Source of the DNA: Sabethes cyaneus
Taxonomy: Eukaryota; Arthropoda; Insecta; Diptera; Culicidae
NCBI RefSeq assembly: GCF_943734655.1
Contig: NC_071355.1
Span: 29,796,964 to 29,860,963, forward strand
Direction: 5' to 3'
Length of the DNA stretch: 64,000 nucleotides
Below are positions 35,401 to 45,762 of the stretch, one piece after another; within the stretch, counting starts at the first letter, position 1, and every line of letters starts with the position of its first letter. The notes beneath the pieces were generated by a model. That model was not told the origin of the DNA. It saw only the letters and a program-made list of their open reading frames with translations, and ran no database searches. The translations under genes and the position numbers were made by a program.

Positions 35401-38400
35401 CTTTGTCACTTGTTTTGGCTTGCTTCCCAAGCACAGATATCAAATTGGTATAGGTTTAGATCATCGTATAGAATCTTCCAAGCAATCACGAAGCGAGTTT
35501 TCTGGTAAAACATAGGTTCAATATTTTCAATTTTTCAATAGTTCGACATCAAGAATCCATACTTTTTTTCATTTGGGCCAGTTCTTAGAAGATTTTCCAA
35601 TCGATTAGTGTAAGAATATTGGAAATCGTTCGGGAAACCACTAAGCTGTTAGCGTTCAAAACCTGACCACTTTTCTAGAAAGATTTTTTGGAATGATATA
35701 CCAGCTACCTTTCTGAAAAACGTAGTCCTACGTCAAAAATAACTTTTTTGTGTTAGGAAATATAGACATAATTTCTTCGGCAAAGTTGTAAATTTCTATC
35801 TTTATCGAGTGCTGAACTATAGGGCATAACTTTTTAAAACTTCTTTAAAAATAAGTTTTTCACACTTAGCTTTTGTTAGTTGCATTTTACAAAAATACAA
35901 TGTTCTAGGCAATTATCGAAGCTCTCAAAATACACGTTTTTGCAGAGACCGCAAATCTCATGGACCTTCACTTGCTGAGTTATCGCATATTCAAGCTTTA
36001 AATTTCCATAGGTTTACGAGCCCATGGGGTAAAATGGGGCAAGTGGATTTATGAAATTAGCGCTTCATCTTAAAGCTTAAGTCAAGTACTATAAACTTGT
36101 ATGGGTTCCGTTAGTCCCCAACCACCCAAATGTGAGTACGACAAGCATACGTTTTATGTGTTTCGCATTCGCTAAAGGCTCGATACACGTCCATTTTTTG
36201 TGTTAGTAGATAGACACATGGTTTCTTCGGCAAAGTTGTAGAAAATATATAAACAAACAATTTTGCTAAAGAAATGACATTTCTATTCCTATCGAGTGCA
36301 GAGCTATAGAGCTTTTCCATGGAAATTCTATTTATACGTAGTTATAGGAACGTATATTTCCTATAACTTTGCCGAAGAAACCATGTGTCTAACTACGAAC
36401 ACAAAAAAATGGACGTGTATCGAGCCTTTCGCGAACGCGAAACACATGAAACGTATGCTTGTCGTACTTTCATTTGGGTGGTTGGGGACAAGCGGAACCC
36501 ATACAAGTTTATAGTACTCGACTTAAGCTGTAAGATGAAGCGCGGATTTCATAAATCCAGTTGCCCCATTTTACCCCATGGGCTCGTGAAGCTATGGAAA
36601 TTTAAAACTTGAATATGCGATAACTCAGCAAGTAAAGGTCCAAGAGATTTGCAGTCTTCTGCAAAAACGTGTGTTTTGAGAGCTTCGATAATTGTCTAGA
36701 ACACTGTATTCTTGTAAAATGCAACTAATAAAAGCTAAGTATGAAAAACCCATTTTTAAAGTAGTTTTAAAAAATATGCCCTATAGTTCAGCACTCGATA
36801 AAGATAGAAATTTTATTTCTTCAGCAAAGTTGCTTGTTTTTATAATATTTACAACTTTGCCGAAGAAACTATGTTTATATTTCCTAACACAAAAAAGTTA
36901 TTTTTTTATTTTCGTTATATATAGTAAGCGATGACCAACTTTTGACAGTTTTGGGTTAATGATAAAATGAAAACAAGAGACGCTAAGAAAAAAGATCCAC
37001 TTTTCGCCCTTTTGGTCTACTGTGTCTTGTATGTCTCAAGCTGGGTTGAAGGTTGGGCTTGTGCTTTGCTTGCTGATTACAGCGGCAATCGCCTCGTCAG
37101 AACTGCTTCGACTTAGTAGCGGACTAAACTGGGTGTCGGCTTATCTGGAACATTCCCAGGTATGTTTAGATGTGGCCTTGATGACGCCTTGAACACTTAA
37201 TACAACTACCAATGGTCTAGTTTTGCAATTCCGAGTTATAAGAGGTGTCGCATGATGGGTTGGTTATGATTCAAGATGCTTCTATGTTTAAGTTCTGTAT
37301 ATTCCGGAACTTGTTCCGGCCTTGTAGAGGCCGTTCCTAACTCAATACTTCGTATAGTGCGAATACAGCGAAGCATCAAAAGCTTTTGAACGCAATAAAC
37401 TAAGCCATGGCTGGTCTGAGCACCTGTAACTCAAGAACCCACAAATCCCACAGAGCACAGTTAAACAATTTTTCAAGGTCAAAAGAAAAACTTGCGTAAT
37501 TCTGAACCATTTCCTACGATAACAAATTTGAAAGAATATATTCGATCTGATTAGATTAGAGTGTTGATGTTTTCAATCGACCAACCAACTTATGAATTGA
37601 CACCAAGTGTATTATATAAAGTTATTCTGTATGAACGAACAAATCATTCTAGCCCACAATCACCTGTAGCTTATCTTTTATTCAAGCGATAACGCTTTTT
37701 CTTTTGTTTGATTGACGCTTCCTCTTTTGCAGAACGTATGTCGGCTAACCATGCCGAAGATATTGTCATCCCGTCGGTTTTCATCGGCGAAAGCAACGGT
37801 TTGTTTATCGTCGAGAACTTTATGTACCCGCAGAACTATGCGCTAATAATCACCGACGACGTTCCATTCAATATCAACAACAATTTGATAATTCCGTTTG
37901 CCATCGTCGTTGGAATGTGCTTTATCATTATGGTAAGGTCGACCTTTCTTGGAACTACCCCTTGTCGAATCGTAATTTCTCACTTTCCCTTGGGTACAGA
38001 TTTGCTTTATGATCATACGATGCATACGGGAGCGTCGCCGTATGCTACGTCACCGCTTGCCCAACAGTGTGCTGAAGAAGATTCCGATCGTGAAGTTTGC
38101 CAAAGGAATGCAGTACGAGACGTGCGCTATCTGCTTGGATGATTACATCGATAACGAACGGTTGCGGGTATTACCGTGCCATCACGGTAGGTTATTCTGT
38201 AGTTACTCTATTACGCAGTGCGTATCTTAAACAGCATGTTTCTTACAGCTTATCACGTCAAATGCATCGATCCATGGCTAACGAAAAACCGCCGGGTCTG
38301 TCCGATCTGCAAAAGAAAGGTTTTTGCCCGTGGAGAACGTCGACCACCTCGGCGGCGCTCCTCCACCGATAGCATGTCCTCGTCCGATGCCGACGAAAAC

Positions 38401-39281
38401 ACTCCGCTACTGAACGCGACCGACGCTAACCAACCGAACAACAGTACGTCACCTGCTTCGCCAGCCGCAACGGATAACGAGCAGAATGGCACGGCGGCGA
38501 GACCAGAGCGACGCTCTAACGATGCCCACGTAGTCAACATGATCTCTGACGACGACGATTTGTTGGACGATAGCAATGTCCATGCAGTGACCAACTCCAC
38601 ACCGAGACAGCTCTTGGGTACTCCTCAACGGCGATTTAATCCGTTCGATCGAGTCGTCCAATCGCAGATGTCTGCGGCTAACCATGGCCGGGATGCCAAC
38701 AGCAGCGGTGTTGATGGAGGCGATTCACCCTACAGTCCGATCGGAGAAGAAAACATGCCCGCTAGTACCTGGAATCGGTTTGTGAGGTAAGCGGAAACCA
38801 CTTTAAAATTATGTTGATTGAACTAACAGTAGATTTCTGTTTTAGAAAAATGCGTTTCTTCCGCCGCAACGAACCCTCTCCGGAGCCGCCATCGGACGAC
38901 GACATCGAGCCGGCCACCGGTGAAACCAGCATCGCCAACGGTACCGTTAGTGGTCGAATTTCCATCAACAGCGCCGTCGCCGCTAGCAATAACATCCTCA
39001 ATGGTAATCTCAGCGGATCGTTCCATGGCGAGGATACGACCGACGACGAGATCGTGGGTGCCAGCTATCGGGACGAAGCCAAACGCCGACAGATCCGTTC
39101 GGCACCGAATCTACCCTCGACAAGCGGAATGGCATCCGGTAGCGGCGGCGCTGGAGGAGGTGGAGGAGGTCGGCTCGGTGTGGCTGCCCTGCCGAATGTT
39201 AATTTCAATCCTAGCCAGTCCGGTCGGGCCAACGCCGGGAGGAGAGCGGGTGGCCCCTCGGGAGGACACTATCCGGTGTAA
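26335..39281 (+). CDS. gzl: PA-TM-RING E3 ubiquitin ligase, RNF13/godzilla orthologue (7 coding exons)
   Basis: An endosome/lysosome membrane E3 ubiquitin ligase. Joining 26335-26466, 26526-26713, 26798-26889, 37733-37932, 38000-38186, 38249-38786 and 38846-39281 gives 1773 nt, 590 residues plus TAA, all with GT-AG borders and consistent phases. In order it has a signal peptide (about 1-36, ending near FSDA), a protease-associated luminal domain (about 37-180), one membrane helix (about 188-211, IIPFAIVVGMCFIIM), and a RING-H2 finger with C246, C249, C264, H266, H269, C272, C284 and C287. The acidic dileucine signal ENTPLL (316-321) follows. The long serine-, asparagine- and glycine-rich tail is poorly conserved. 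RNF13 in human is 381 residues, so the tail is longer here. The start is chosen because it begins the hydrophobic leader in a good context (GCGATGG). In Drosophila godzilla acts in endosomal trafficking. The goliath/RNF130 branch is less likely because of the DIPS and ENTPLL matches. Confidence 0.92.
26526..26713 (+). CDS. gzl: gzl coding exon 2: PA domain, first part
   Basis: The acceptor CGTCGCAAAG lies 59 nt after the previous donor, giving a very short intron. Encodes FRDFPATFGGDIPESGLK and the PA-domain block DGCTPLAAPPENISSMIAI. Ends AAG|GTAACA, leaving two bases of an arginine codon. Confidence 0.9.
26798..26889 (+). CDS. gzl: gzl coding exon 3: PA domain, middle
   Basis: Encodes YNCSFEDKIRNAQNAGF and AVIVHNVGSNDL, the conserved PA-domain core of RNF13-type ligases. 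Ends CTTG|GTGAGT, phase 1, and is followed by a 10,843-bp intron. Confidence 0.9.
27269..29945 (-). mobile_element. RTE-clade non-LTR retrotransposon, family A copy 2, internally deleted
   Basis: A complete insertion within the ligase intron, flanked by a perfect 14-bp duplication ACCTAGGTATCTAT (27255-27268, 29946-29959). It has the same 3' tail (CTTACTTTACTGTAG) and the same 5' region as copy 1, so both are full-ended. Three defects make it non-functional: RT is deleted between LWQIMLE and the KTKYMVAGRE-like region (28320-28365), so the FADD box is gone; the endonuclease is cut short at 29305-29420; and a MITE sits at 27547-27915. Remaining coding is at 28262-28717 and 29029-29604. Confidence 0.85.
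27547..27915. mobile_element. 369-bp hAT-type MITE
   Basis: The ends CAGGCTTGGCATAC and their complement pair over about 70 bp, and the 8-bp duplication CTTGGTAC flanks both sides (27539-27546, 27916-27923). It splits the RTE 3' part at a place that is uninterrupted in copy 1 (near 5045). Eight-base duplications with CAG-starting ends are typical of hAT. No coding capacity. Confidence 0.85.
29960..30779. other. unassigned intronic DNA
   Basis: AT-rich. A short minus-strand frame (29901-30098) with KKEGVVSKKRGRSK is partly inside the RTE and unconvincing. An AAATAAATAAAATAAATAAA stretch lies near 30680. Confidence 0.25.
30780..31095 (+). pseudogene. Jockey/CR1-like non-LTR element, endonuclease fragment
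   Basis: The plus strand reads VILGDFNLPDMSW near 30945-30985, the catalytic GDFN motif of non-LTR endonucleases, preceded by DLMYAHCQSVYSVMRN. It is followed by an RTE insertion at 31096, and a reverse transcriptase fragment resumes at 32993, so these may be the two halves of one broken element. Confidence 0.6.
31096..32992 (-). mobile_element. RTE family B, 5'-truncated copy
   Basis: A minus-strand RTE. The 3' end is a CTACTACTACTAC tail near 31102. The C-terminal block (TEDIRALAEFERKVFRTIFG near 31385-31440) and the core FVDFRATYDTVEREQL near 31890-31935 precede the endonuclease region (MYRPVIGSPSLLTDTNDNGQ near 32860-32915, FFPHKDIHKAT near 32770). It stops inside the endonuclease, as in 5' truncation. 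Frames are broken throughout. Confidence 0.65.
32993..33640 (+). pseudogene. Jockey/CR1-like reverse transcriptase fragment
   Basis: The plus strand has GVPQGSVLGPLLF-like coding near 33205-33245 in a broken frame, then a late block LDTSKTKFMVILRYS and DGEIIERVHEIKFLDVIVDDKIEINTHI near 33380-33545. It lies downstream of the endonuclease piece at 30780-31095 in the same orientation. Confidence 0.6.
33641..34047. other. unassigned intronic DNA
   Basis: AT-rich and without recognisable features up to the SINE target site. Confidence 0.25.
34048..34519 (+). mobile_element. tRNA-derived SINE, copy 2, with 11-bp target duplication
   Basis: The same family and orientation as 18695-19183, with the B box near 34116 (GGGTTCGAATC) and a tail ending in A9. 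The duplication ATGTTCGTCAC is at 34037-34047 and 34520-34530. The two copies differ by several small deletions, so they are not recent duplicates of each other. Confidence 0.85.
34813..37024. mobile_element. long inverted-repeat element with CACAGT ends (Transib-like), copy 3
   Basis: The left end is CACAGTGGTCCAAAAGAACG, the right end the complement of CACAGTAGACCAAAAGGGCG. Flanks are CCTTG (34808-34812) and TCTTG (37025-37029), four of five bases equal. The arms pair from 35735-36330 with 36340-36990, and foreign DNA at 34943-35735 breaks the left arm. AACTTTGCCGAAGAAA words recur in the arms, as in the other copies. No transposase. Confidence 0.65.
34943..35734. repeat. insertion in the arm, containing three units of about 90 bp
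   Basis: 35190-35460 holds three degenerate tandem units sharing TTTGTCACT, CTTCCCAAGCA and AGGTTTAATCGCG words. The flanks of the insertion are not resolved. Confidence 0.45.
37130..37732. other. intron end with a satellite-like fragment
   Basis: 37130-37280 resembles the 19250-19656 units (GGAACATTCCCAGGTATG, GGTCTAGTTTTGCAATT). The remainder leads to the exon 4 acceptor at 37731-37732 and shows a pyrimidine-rich tract. Confidence 0.3.
37733..37932 (+). CDS. gzl: gzl coding exon 4: end of PA domain and start of the membrane helix
   Basis: The acceptor CCTCTTTTGCAG joins GAACGT across the long intron. Encodes DIVIPSVFIGESNG (conserved IPSVFIGE), the luminal stem and the helix start IIPFAIVVGMCFIIM. 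Phase 0 end at ATG|GTAAGG. Confidence 0.9.
38000..38186 (+). CDS. gzl: gzl coding exon 5: helix end and first half of the RING finger
   Basis: Encodes ICFMIIRCIRERRRMLRHRL, the juxtamembrane basic stretch, then CAICLDDYIDNERLRVLPCHH. The exon stops after the first RING histidine, G|GTAGGT, and a 62-nt intron interrupts the finger. Confidence 0.92.
38249..38786 (+). CDS. gzl: gzl coding exon 6: second half of the RING finger and acidic tail
   Basis: Encodes AYHVKCIDPWLTKNRRVCPI and K-rich residues, then a serine/aspartate tail with ENTPLL (38395-38412). Ends GAG|GTAAGC. Confidence 0.92.
38846..39281 (+). CDS. gzl: gzl coding exon 7: C-terminal tail
   Basis: Encodes a low-complexity tail including SPEPPSDDDIEPATGETS and a run of glycines near 39150-39170, ending HYPV and TAA. 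The tail has no recognised domain, but its frame stays open for 145 codons in GC-richer DNA than the surroundings. Confidence 0.85.
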
Positions 39282-40480
39282 ATAGACCCTTAAAATACTG
39301 TGTATGTACTATCTATGACAGGTAAGTCAAGTCCATAATCGTCGTTTTTTGAGCAGAAGATACAGTGAATTTAAAAGAATAAAACGCAGCGATTAGAAGT
39401 GATACAATATAGCGCGCGAGATACGCAAGGAAAAAACAGCTTCCACATACATCACCGTGTTTTTCCTGTTATTTCGCCGAATGCTACGAGGCAATAGTGA
39501 TATCTTCATACGTGAACGGTTTTATTTCTTTTCTGAAATCAGCAACTTGTATTTAGTTTATTTTTTTTGGTTATACCTTACAATATTCTATGAGTTGGAA
39601 TTAGGGCAGAAATTTTAGCCTCGTTAAAATGGAAGAGATCATAGAAATAAAACTTCTATTTTATCCTGTATGATAACTAAAATGTGATTGGATTTTTAGA
39701 AGTCTTACTTTTAAGCGTGTAGTTATTTAACCATCAGGAATTATCATTTTTTGAAAGGAATTATTATTACTGATTAACAATCTTTGATAGGTTGAACCTT
39801 ACTAGACGTAAGGTGAACTACTGAACACTTATGCATAAGTCAACCCCATTATATATTCACCTTGTCGAAGAATTTCGTCGTAATAAAAAACAAGGTTATT
39901 GCAAGCAGTTTAGTACACATTTTTTGTAAACATATTACTACTAAAAACTACATCGTTTAGGCATAATTGTGTTGTTTCAGATTCGCCTATCGATTCGAGT
40001 ATACATATTTACCTGCTAGTAGAGTACCCTGTTTCGTTGTTTTACTTTTCTACCTGCATTATTGAAGCTACAACAATTAATCGATCGTTAGTAGAGCAGC
40101 TGTATCATATTAGCCATCTAACCATAACAAAATAATTTACGGATAATAAGACAAAATATGTAACTGTAACTTGTAACATCAAACACAGATGATCCCCACA
40201 GACAACCTAGCGTGTAAGGGCGAACAAAAAAAAAAAAAAGAATGCAAGCAACTACCTACTGCCATCTGCAATGCTGGTGTTGTTTATACATAGATTACCT
40301 ATTATACCTATATGTAGTTGTGCACTGAACTGTGGGCATTGGAACAACAAACAATGGGTGTAACCCGGACAAAAGTAGTGAGTTTATTTTTTCCTGTTTT
40401 CTTTATTAGACGCGCATCATAGAAAACTACGCAAAATTACATATTTAGTAGGTGAATAAAAGTGAAAATTAAACGAAAAA
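39282..40480 (+). terminator. gzl: 3' untranslated region of gzl with several poly(A) signals
   Basis: AATAAA signals lie at 39378-39383, 39646-39651, 39882-39887 and 40455-40460. Sequence is AT-rich and unlike the repeat families elsewhere, so the transcript may end at any of them. The last is the outer limit before T-rich DNA begins. Cleavage sites cannot be read from sequence alone. Confidence 0.5.
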
Positions 40481-41169
40481 TCTATAGGACTGCGCTGATT
40501 TTCGTTGGGGTGGTGATACAATATCACCTTCTGGATCTGCAGGTCATGGTGACAATTTTTTTACTATTGGTTAGCAGCAAAAATGCGTTACGGACAAGAT
40601 ATAGTCTACACAGGAAAACATGTCTAACGTAGATACTTATCATCTAATTAGAGGCTTATTTGGCTTTACTTATCATTGTAACAGAAAAACTGTTCATAAC
40701 CATAGGCCTATCATTACAAAAAAACTGTATTTGGTATGTAACTAAGTTCTAAGTTCGATGATAATTTGTGCGCAATCGAACAGAACCAGAGATAATCGGA
40801 AAGCGTAATATCTGAGGAATATGGCGGGTGGAGTAGAACTTCCCATTTGAGTGCTTCCAAGTAGGGACTTTCGTTTTTTTTTTTCAGCGATTGGTTATTT
40901 TTATAGTCCTTTGTTGGGTTCTTGGTTGCTCTTAATTGCGTCTTTTTGTCCTCATTTGTAGTCTGTTTTTTGCATTTCTTAGCGCTGTTTGGCTATCGTT
41001 TAATTGCCTCTTCATCGCCTTTTATGCATCAATTTTTAGTTCTTTCGTCGTTTCTGACATTTTTTGTCACTTATCTGGCCTTTCGGTGTACTTTCATCGT
41101 ATTTTTGTCGTGTTTCGGCTTTTATTTTCATCAGCTTTTCGCCGCCCATTTGCCTTCTTTTATTTGCTA

Positions 41170-42977
41170 CTAGCTGACCCGACAAACTTCGTATTGCCAC
41201 AAATTATCCTGTGTTGTACATAAATCATGAATCTCGGATGATCTTTGTTATAATCTTGAGTTTTGCAAGCCCCCCAGCGGGCGGCGCTTCCGACGGCGGG
41301 TCACCGGCAACACTCGCGACCGTCTCGTCCTGAATGATCTAGTGTTACTATAGATAGTTTTTGTGGTCTTGTATTGACTAAGGTTGTATGGAAGAGTCTC
41401 GAATTTCTCGAGTTCGATTAGTTTTTGAGTTTCGCAAAAATTTCTGTTTTATTTGTATGAGAGTCCATATCCCCCTACCACAGGGGTGAGAGGTCTCTAA
41501 CTATCGTAAAATAAATTCAAGACTCCAAAATCTCCCACATGCCAAATTTGGTTCCATTTGCTTGATTAGTTCTCAAGTTATAAGGAAATTTGAATTTCAT
41601 TTGTATGGGAGCTCCCCTCTTAAAAGGGGAAGGGGTCGTAATTCACCATAGAAAAAAATTCTGCCATCTAAAACTCCCAAATGCCAAATTTGGTTCCATT
41701 TGATTGATTAGTTCTTGAGATAAGAGAAATTTGCATTTCATTTGTATGGAAGCCCACCCTCTTAAAGGGGAGATGGGCCATAACTCGCTTTCTAAAGAAG
41801 AGAGGGGTCTCAATTCACCATAGAAAAAAATCTTGCGTCCAAAACCACTTACATGTCAAATTTGGTTCCATTTGCTTGATTAGTTCTAGAGTTATGAGGA
41901 AATTTGTATTTCGTTTGTGTGAGAGCCCCCCTCTTAAAAAGGTAAGGGGTCCTAATTCATCATAGAAAAAATGGTTGCCTCCAAAAACTCCCACATGCCA
42001 AATATGGTTCCATTTGCTTGATTAGTTCTCGAATTATGAGGAAATTTGTATTTCATTTGTGTAGAAGCACCCCCTCTTAAAGTTGGGAGGGGTCCTAATT
42101 CACCATAGAAAATATTTTTGCCTCCAGAAACCTCCACATGCCAAATTTGGTTCTATTTGCTTGATTAGTTCTCGAGTTATGAGGAAATTTGAATTTCATT
42201 TGTATAGGAGCCCCCCCCCCCTCCTAAAGTGGGTAGCGGTCCCAATTCATCGTAGAAAAAAATTTTGTCTCCTAAAACACCCACGTGTCAAATTTGGTTC
42301 CATTTGCTTGATTAGTTCTCGAGTTATGAGGAAATTTGCATTTCATTTGTATAGGAGCCCCCCTTCCTAAAGTGGGGAGGGGTCCCAATTCATCATAGAA
42401 AAAAATGTTGTCTCCAAAAACACCCACGTGCCAAATTTTGTTCCATTTGCTTGATTAGTTCTCGAGTTATGAGAAAATTTGTATTTCGTTTGTATAGGAG
42501 ATCCCCCTCTTAAAGTGGGGAGGGGTCCTAATTTACTATAGAAAATATTCTTGCCCTCGAAAACCTTCACATGCCAAATTTGGTTCCATTTGCTTGATTA
42601 GTTCTCGAGTTATGAGGAAATTTGTATGGAAGCCCCCCCTTTTAAAGAGGAGAGGAGTTATAATTCCCCTTATAAAGAGGGGAGGGGTCTCAATTTACCA
42701 TAGAATAAATTCTTGTCACCGAAAACACCCACATGCCAAATTTTGTTCTATTTGCTGGATTAGTTGTCGAGTTATGCAGAAATTTGTGTTTCATTTGTAT
42801 GGAAGCCCCCCCCTCTTAGTGGGGGGAGGGGTTTCTAACCATCACTAAAACCTTTCCTGGCCCCAGAAAACCTCTACATGCATACTTTCATGCCGATTGG
42901 TTCAGTAGTTTTCGATTCTATAAGGAACATACGGACAGACAGACAGACAGAAACCCTTCTTTATAGGTATAGATATC
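41170..42977. mobile_element. element with tandem 145-170-bp units, 9-bp target duplication
   Basis: Starts CTAGCTGACCCGACAAAC and ends near GGACAGACAGACAGACAGAA plus TATAGGTATAGATATC. TATTTGCTA duplicates on both sides (41161-41169, 42978-42986). The body contains nine units, each with CCAAATTTGGTTCCATTTG and TTGATTAGTTCTCGAGTTA, spaced roughly 140-175 bp. A second copy begins at 61510. Similar GCTGACCCG/CAGACAGACAG elements are common in arthropods; the class is not certain. The duplication speaks against a Helitron. Confidence 0.7.
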
Positions 42978-43797
42978 TATTTGCTATTTTTTCGTCGTTC
43001 TTAGCACGCCTTTCCGTTATTTTTTGTTGTTTTTTTTTGACGTCTTTTTGTCATCTCCCTGGTTGTATGTTTGTTGCCTTTTCATGGTCATTTTCCCAAC
43101 TTTACATCACATTTAAGTCGCCTGTTCGTCATTTTGTGACTCCGTTTTTGCATTTTTCGTTACTTTACCGTTGTTGGCGTCTTTTTTGTTGCTATTTTAG
43201 CATCTTCATTTTGGCAACGTCATTTTGTCAATTTTTTCTTCGTTTTTCTGTCATCTTTCCATCGTTATTTTTTGTTGTATTTTCGTTACCTTTTTGGCAC
43301 CATTCCTTGCTCTCCCATTTGTTTTGAAAAGAACCAAAATTGCCACAAAAGACGATCATTCGCAATGCCCTTATGGCATATGAAAAAAAAAACAACCAAG
43401 CAAATGCTGTTTTCTTTACTGTTGTTTCGTCATTCTTTGTCGTCTTTTTCACGCTTTCTAAACCACTTTTTTGACGCTTCCTGTTTTTGTTTTTTTTACT
43501 TCTTCCCGTCGTAATGCTAACGGCTTTCTGTCGTATATTCGTCACCTTTTATCGTTTTTTGCATGGTTTGTCGTGTTTTTGAAGCTCTTTAAACGTCTTT
43601 TTATCATGTTTAGGTTTCTTTTGCCGCTGTTTTGGCGTGTCATGTTATTTCCATCATTTTTTCGAGCTTAATTTTTGGCATTTTTCGTTAATTATTTCGG
43701 CGGCTTTTTGACGTTTTTGTCGGTAATTTTGTTGCTGGGATTTGCTTGTTTTGGGGTCTCTGTTCTTCGTGTTTTATTGCCATCTTTTTGTTGTCTT

Positions 43798-45762
43798 ACC
43801 TTTGTTATACAATATAACAAAGGTTTAGGAATTGGTCGAAAAACACGAAGTCGATCTGAGGCCCGGAGGGCCGTGTCACATATACCAACCGATCAGGTTC
43901 GACGAATGAGCAATGTCTGTGTGTGTGTGTATGTGTGTATGTGTGTGCGCTTCAATTTTCAATCGCCTATTTCTCGGAGATGACTGAACCGATTCGTCTG
44001 CTATAACTTTTATTTGAAAGGTATTTTTACCTAGTATATCATTATTAAATGGTTTCGTGGTCTGACTTTTAGTTTAAAAGTTATAAGCAAAAATGTGAAA
44101 ATTACGTGACACGATTTTCTCCGGAACCACATAACCGATTTCATCGATCTTAGTACCAAATAAAAGCTCTTACTATTGCTAAAGTTCACGCCAATTTTTA
44201 TTGAAAACAAACAAGTGGTTTAAAAGTTATGCTTAAAAAACCAGTTTTGACAAGGTTCAAATGATCGCCTGTTTCTCAGAGATGGCCAAACCGATTTACG
44301 TGCTATTAGTTTCATTTGACAGGTAATATAGCCCGATAGATCACTATTGAATGGTTTTTTGATTAGATGTTTAATTTGAAAGTTATGAGTAATTCAATAC
44401 ACCGCACCAAAATTAACAATAATTTATAATGATTTTAACCAAGAAAAATAACCTTATTTCAATTATTTTAATATCAAACGAGAGGTTTTTACACTACGAA
44501 TATATATGCAAAATTTCATAAGAATTGGTTTTACCGGTCAAAAGATATTAACCCTCGAACACTCGCGCCAACTTTTATAACACAGTTACTCGCGCGCACA
44601 ATAGTCCAAAACCAAAGAAAACGTGCGCACTAGAGTTTTGACTAGGAAAACTTGGTTTTAAGTTTATCGAACCTTTAGAAGAGTTTCTTGAAATTGAAAG
44701 CTCTATCGTCTGGTAGAATTTGAATTTTGTTTAATCCCCCTAAAAGTGAAATAAAAAAATTATTTTTCTTCAGTGTCAATATAACACATTGATGTGTTCT
44801 GAAAAGTTTTAGAGCATATTATTACAAGAAATTTTGCTGAAGACAGTAACCTTCTATCTCTTCAACGAAGAGATCTTATTTATTGTATATGAATTTGAAA
44901 AATCAGTTTTTCTATTTTAGCTCTTTTTGTAATTGTTGTATAACTTTTTCATGTATTACAAAGTTGTATAAATAATAAAAATACACAACTTTGCTGAACA
45001 TAGTATACCTCTATGTTTCCTTGTTTACGAACTGTAGAACTTTGATTATAAAAAATACCCTGATTTTGACCCCGAATTACTCGACTACCAACAGAAGGAT
45101 ACATTTTACATTTGCTGGTAGTTTTGCTGCATACAAACACCATTTTTCCATATGAAGAATCGAACGAAAATTCCAGTTGGGGCCAATTGCGGTACACCTC
45201 ACATGCTACTTGCTTCGTTTCTGTGATGTCGGTTTATGCTAATCTATTTTCCTAACAATTTAAAGTAATAATGCATTGAATAATTCTGTCTCATAACAAG
45301 TTTATTGAAGAATATACGTTAGTATATACGTAATAGACGATTTGTAACTATATAACAATATGGCATTCAAAAACCTACATATGGTGTACAAAATACAATA
45401 ACGTGAGTAACCGAAGGTTCATAAAAATTGATAAATTTTATTCAAGAAAACTTTATTGTTGTGAATCAAATAGAATGGCGTTACAGGAAATTATGCATAG
45501 TTCAAAAACCTATTAACTAGACCTTTACTACGCAATGTATATGTTAAAGAATAATATTTCATTTTACAACTTACTTTTACTTGCACTTACCCTCATTAGT
45601 AACAACTTACTCAGCAATTTCATGAGAAAAGAAACTATCAAAATTTATAAGTGCTTCTATTTGTTTCAAATTTTGTAAACTTATTCAATTTCCAAAAATT
45701 TCATGTAAACCAAACGTGTCGATTTCTATCTCAAATTGCAAGTAAGACGGTATAACAAAGGT
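43798..45762. mobile_element. repeat element in the T-rich block with ACCTTTGTTATA ends
   Basis: The left boundary is a 27-bp palindrome, 43798-43824, of ACCTTTGTTATA, CAA, TATAACAAAGGT. The same TATAACAAAGGT recurs at 45751-45762, so the ends are inverted as well as direct. Inside are GTGTGTGTATG microsatellite DNA (43916-43951), a CGGAGGGCCGTGTCACATAT block near 43865, and 44600-44760, which resembles 61380-61500. No coding is recognised. Confidence 0.5.

Noticed and set aside
38253..38685. Minus-strand ORFs opposite gzl exon 6
   Set aside because: Shadows of a GC-richer coding exon with its frame supported by splice sites and conserved motifs.
40922..41223. Hydrophobic ORFs in the T-rich block (also 42878-43327, 43675-43983, 46050-46960)
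   Set aside because: The leucine, phenylalanine and serine content follows from T-rich composition; no family pattern, and several frames are open at once.
41170..42977. CRISPR array or Helitron explanation for the tandem units
   Set aside because: Units are 140-175 bp with degenerate repeats, not short repeats with spacers. A 9-bp duplication flanks the element, which Helitrons lack.
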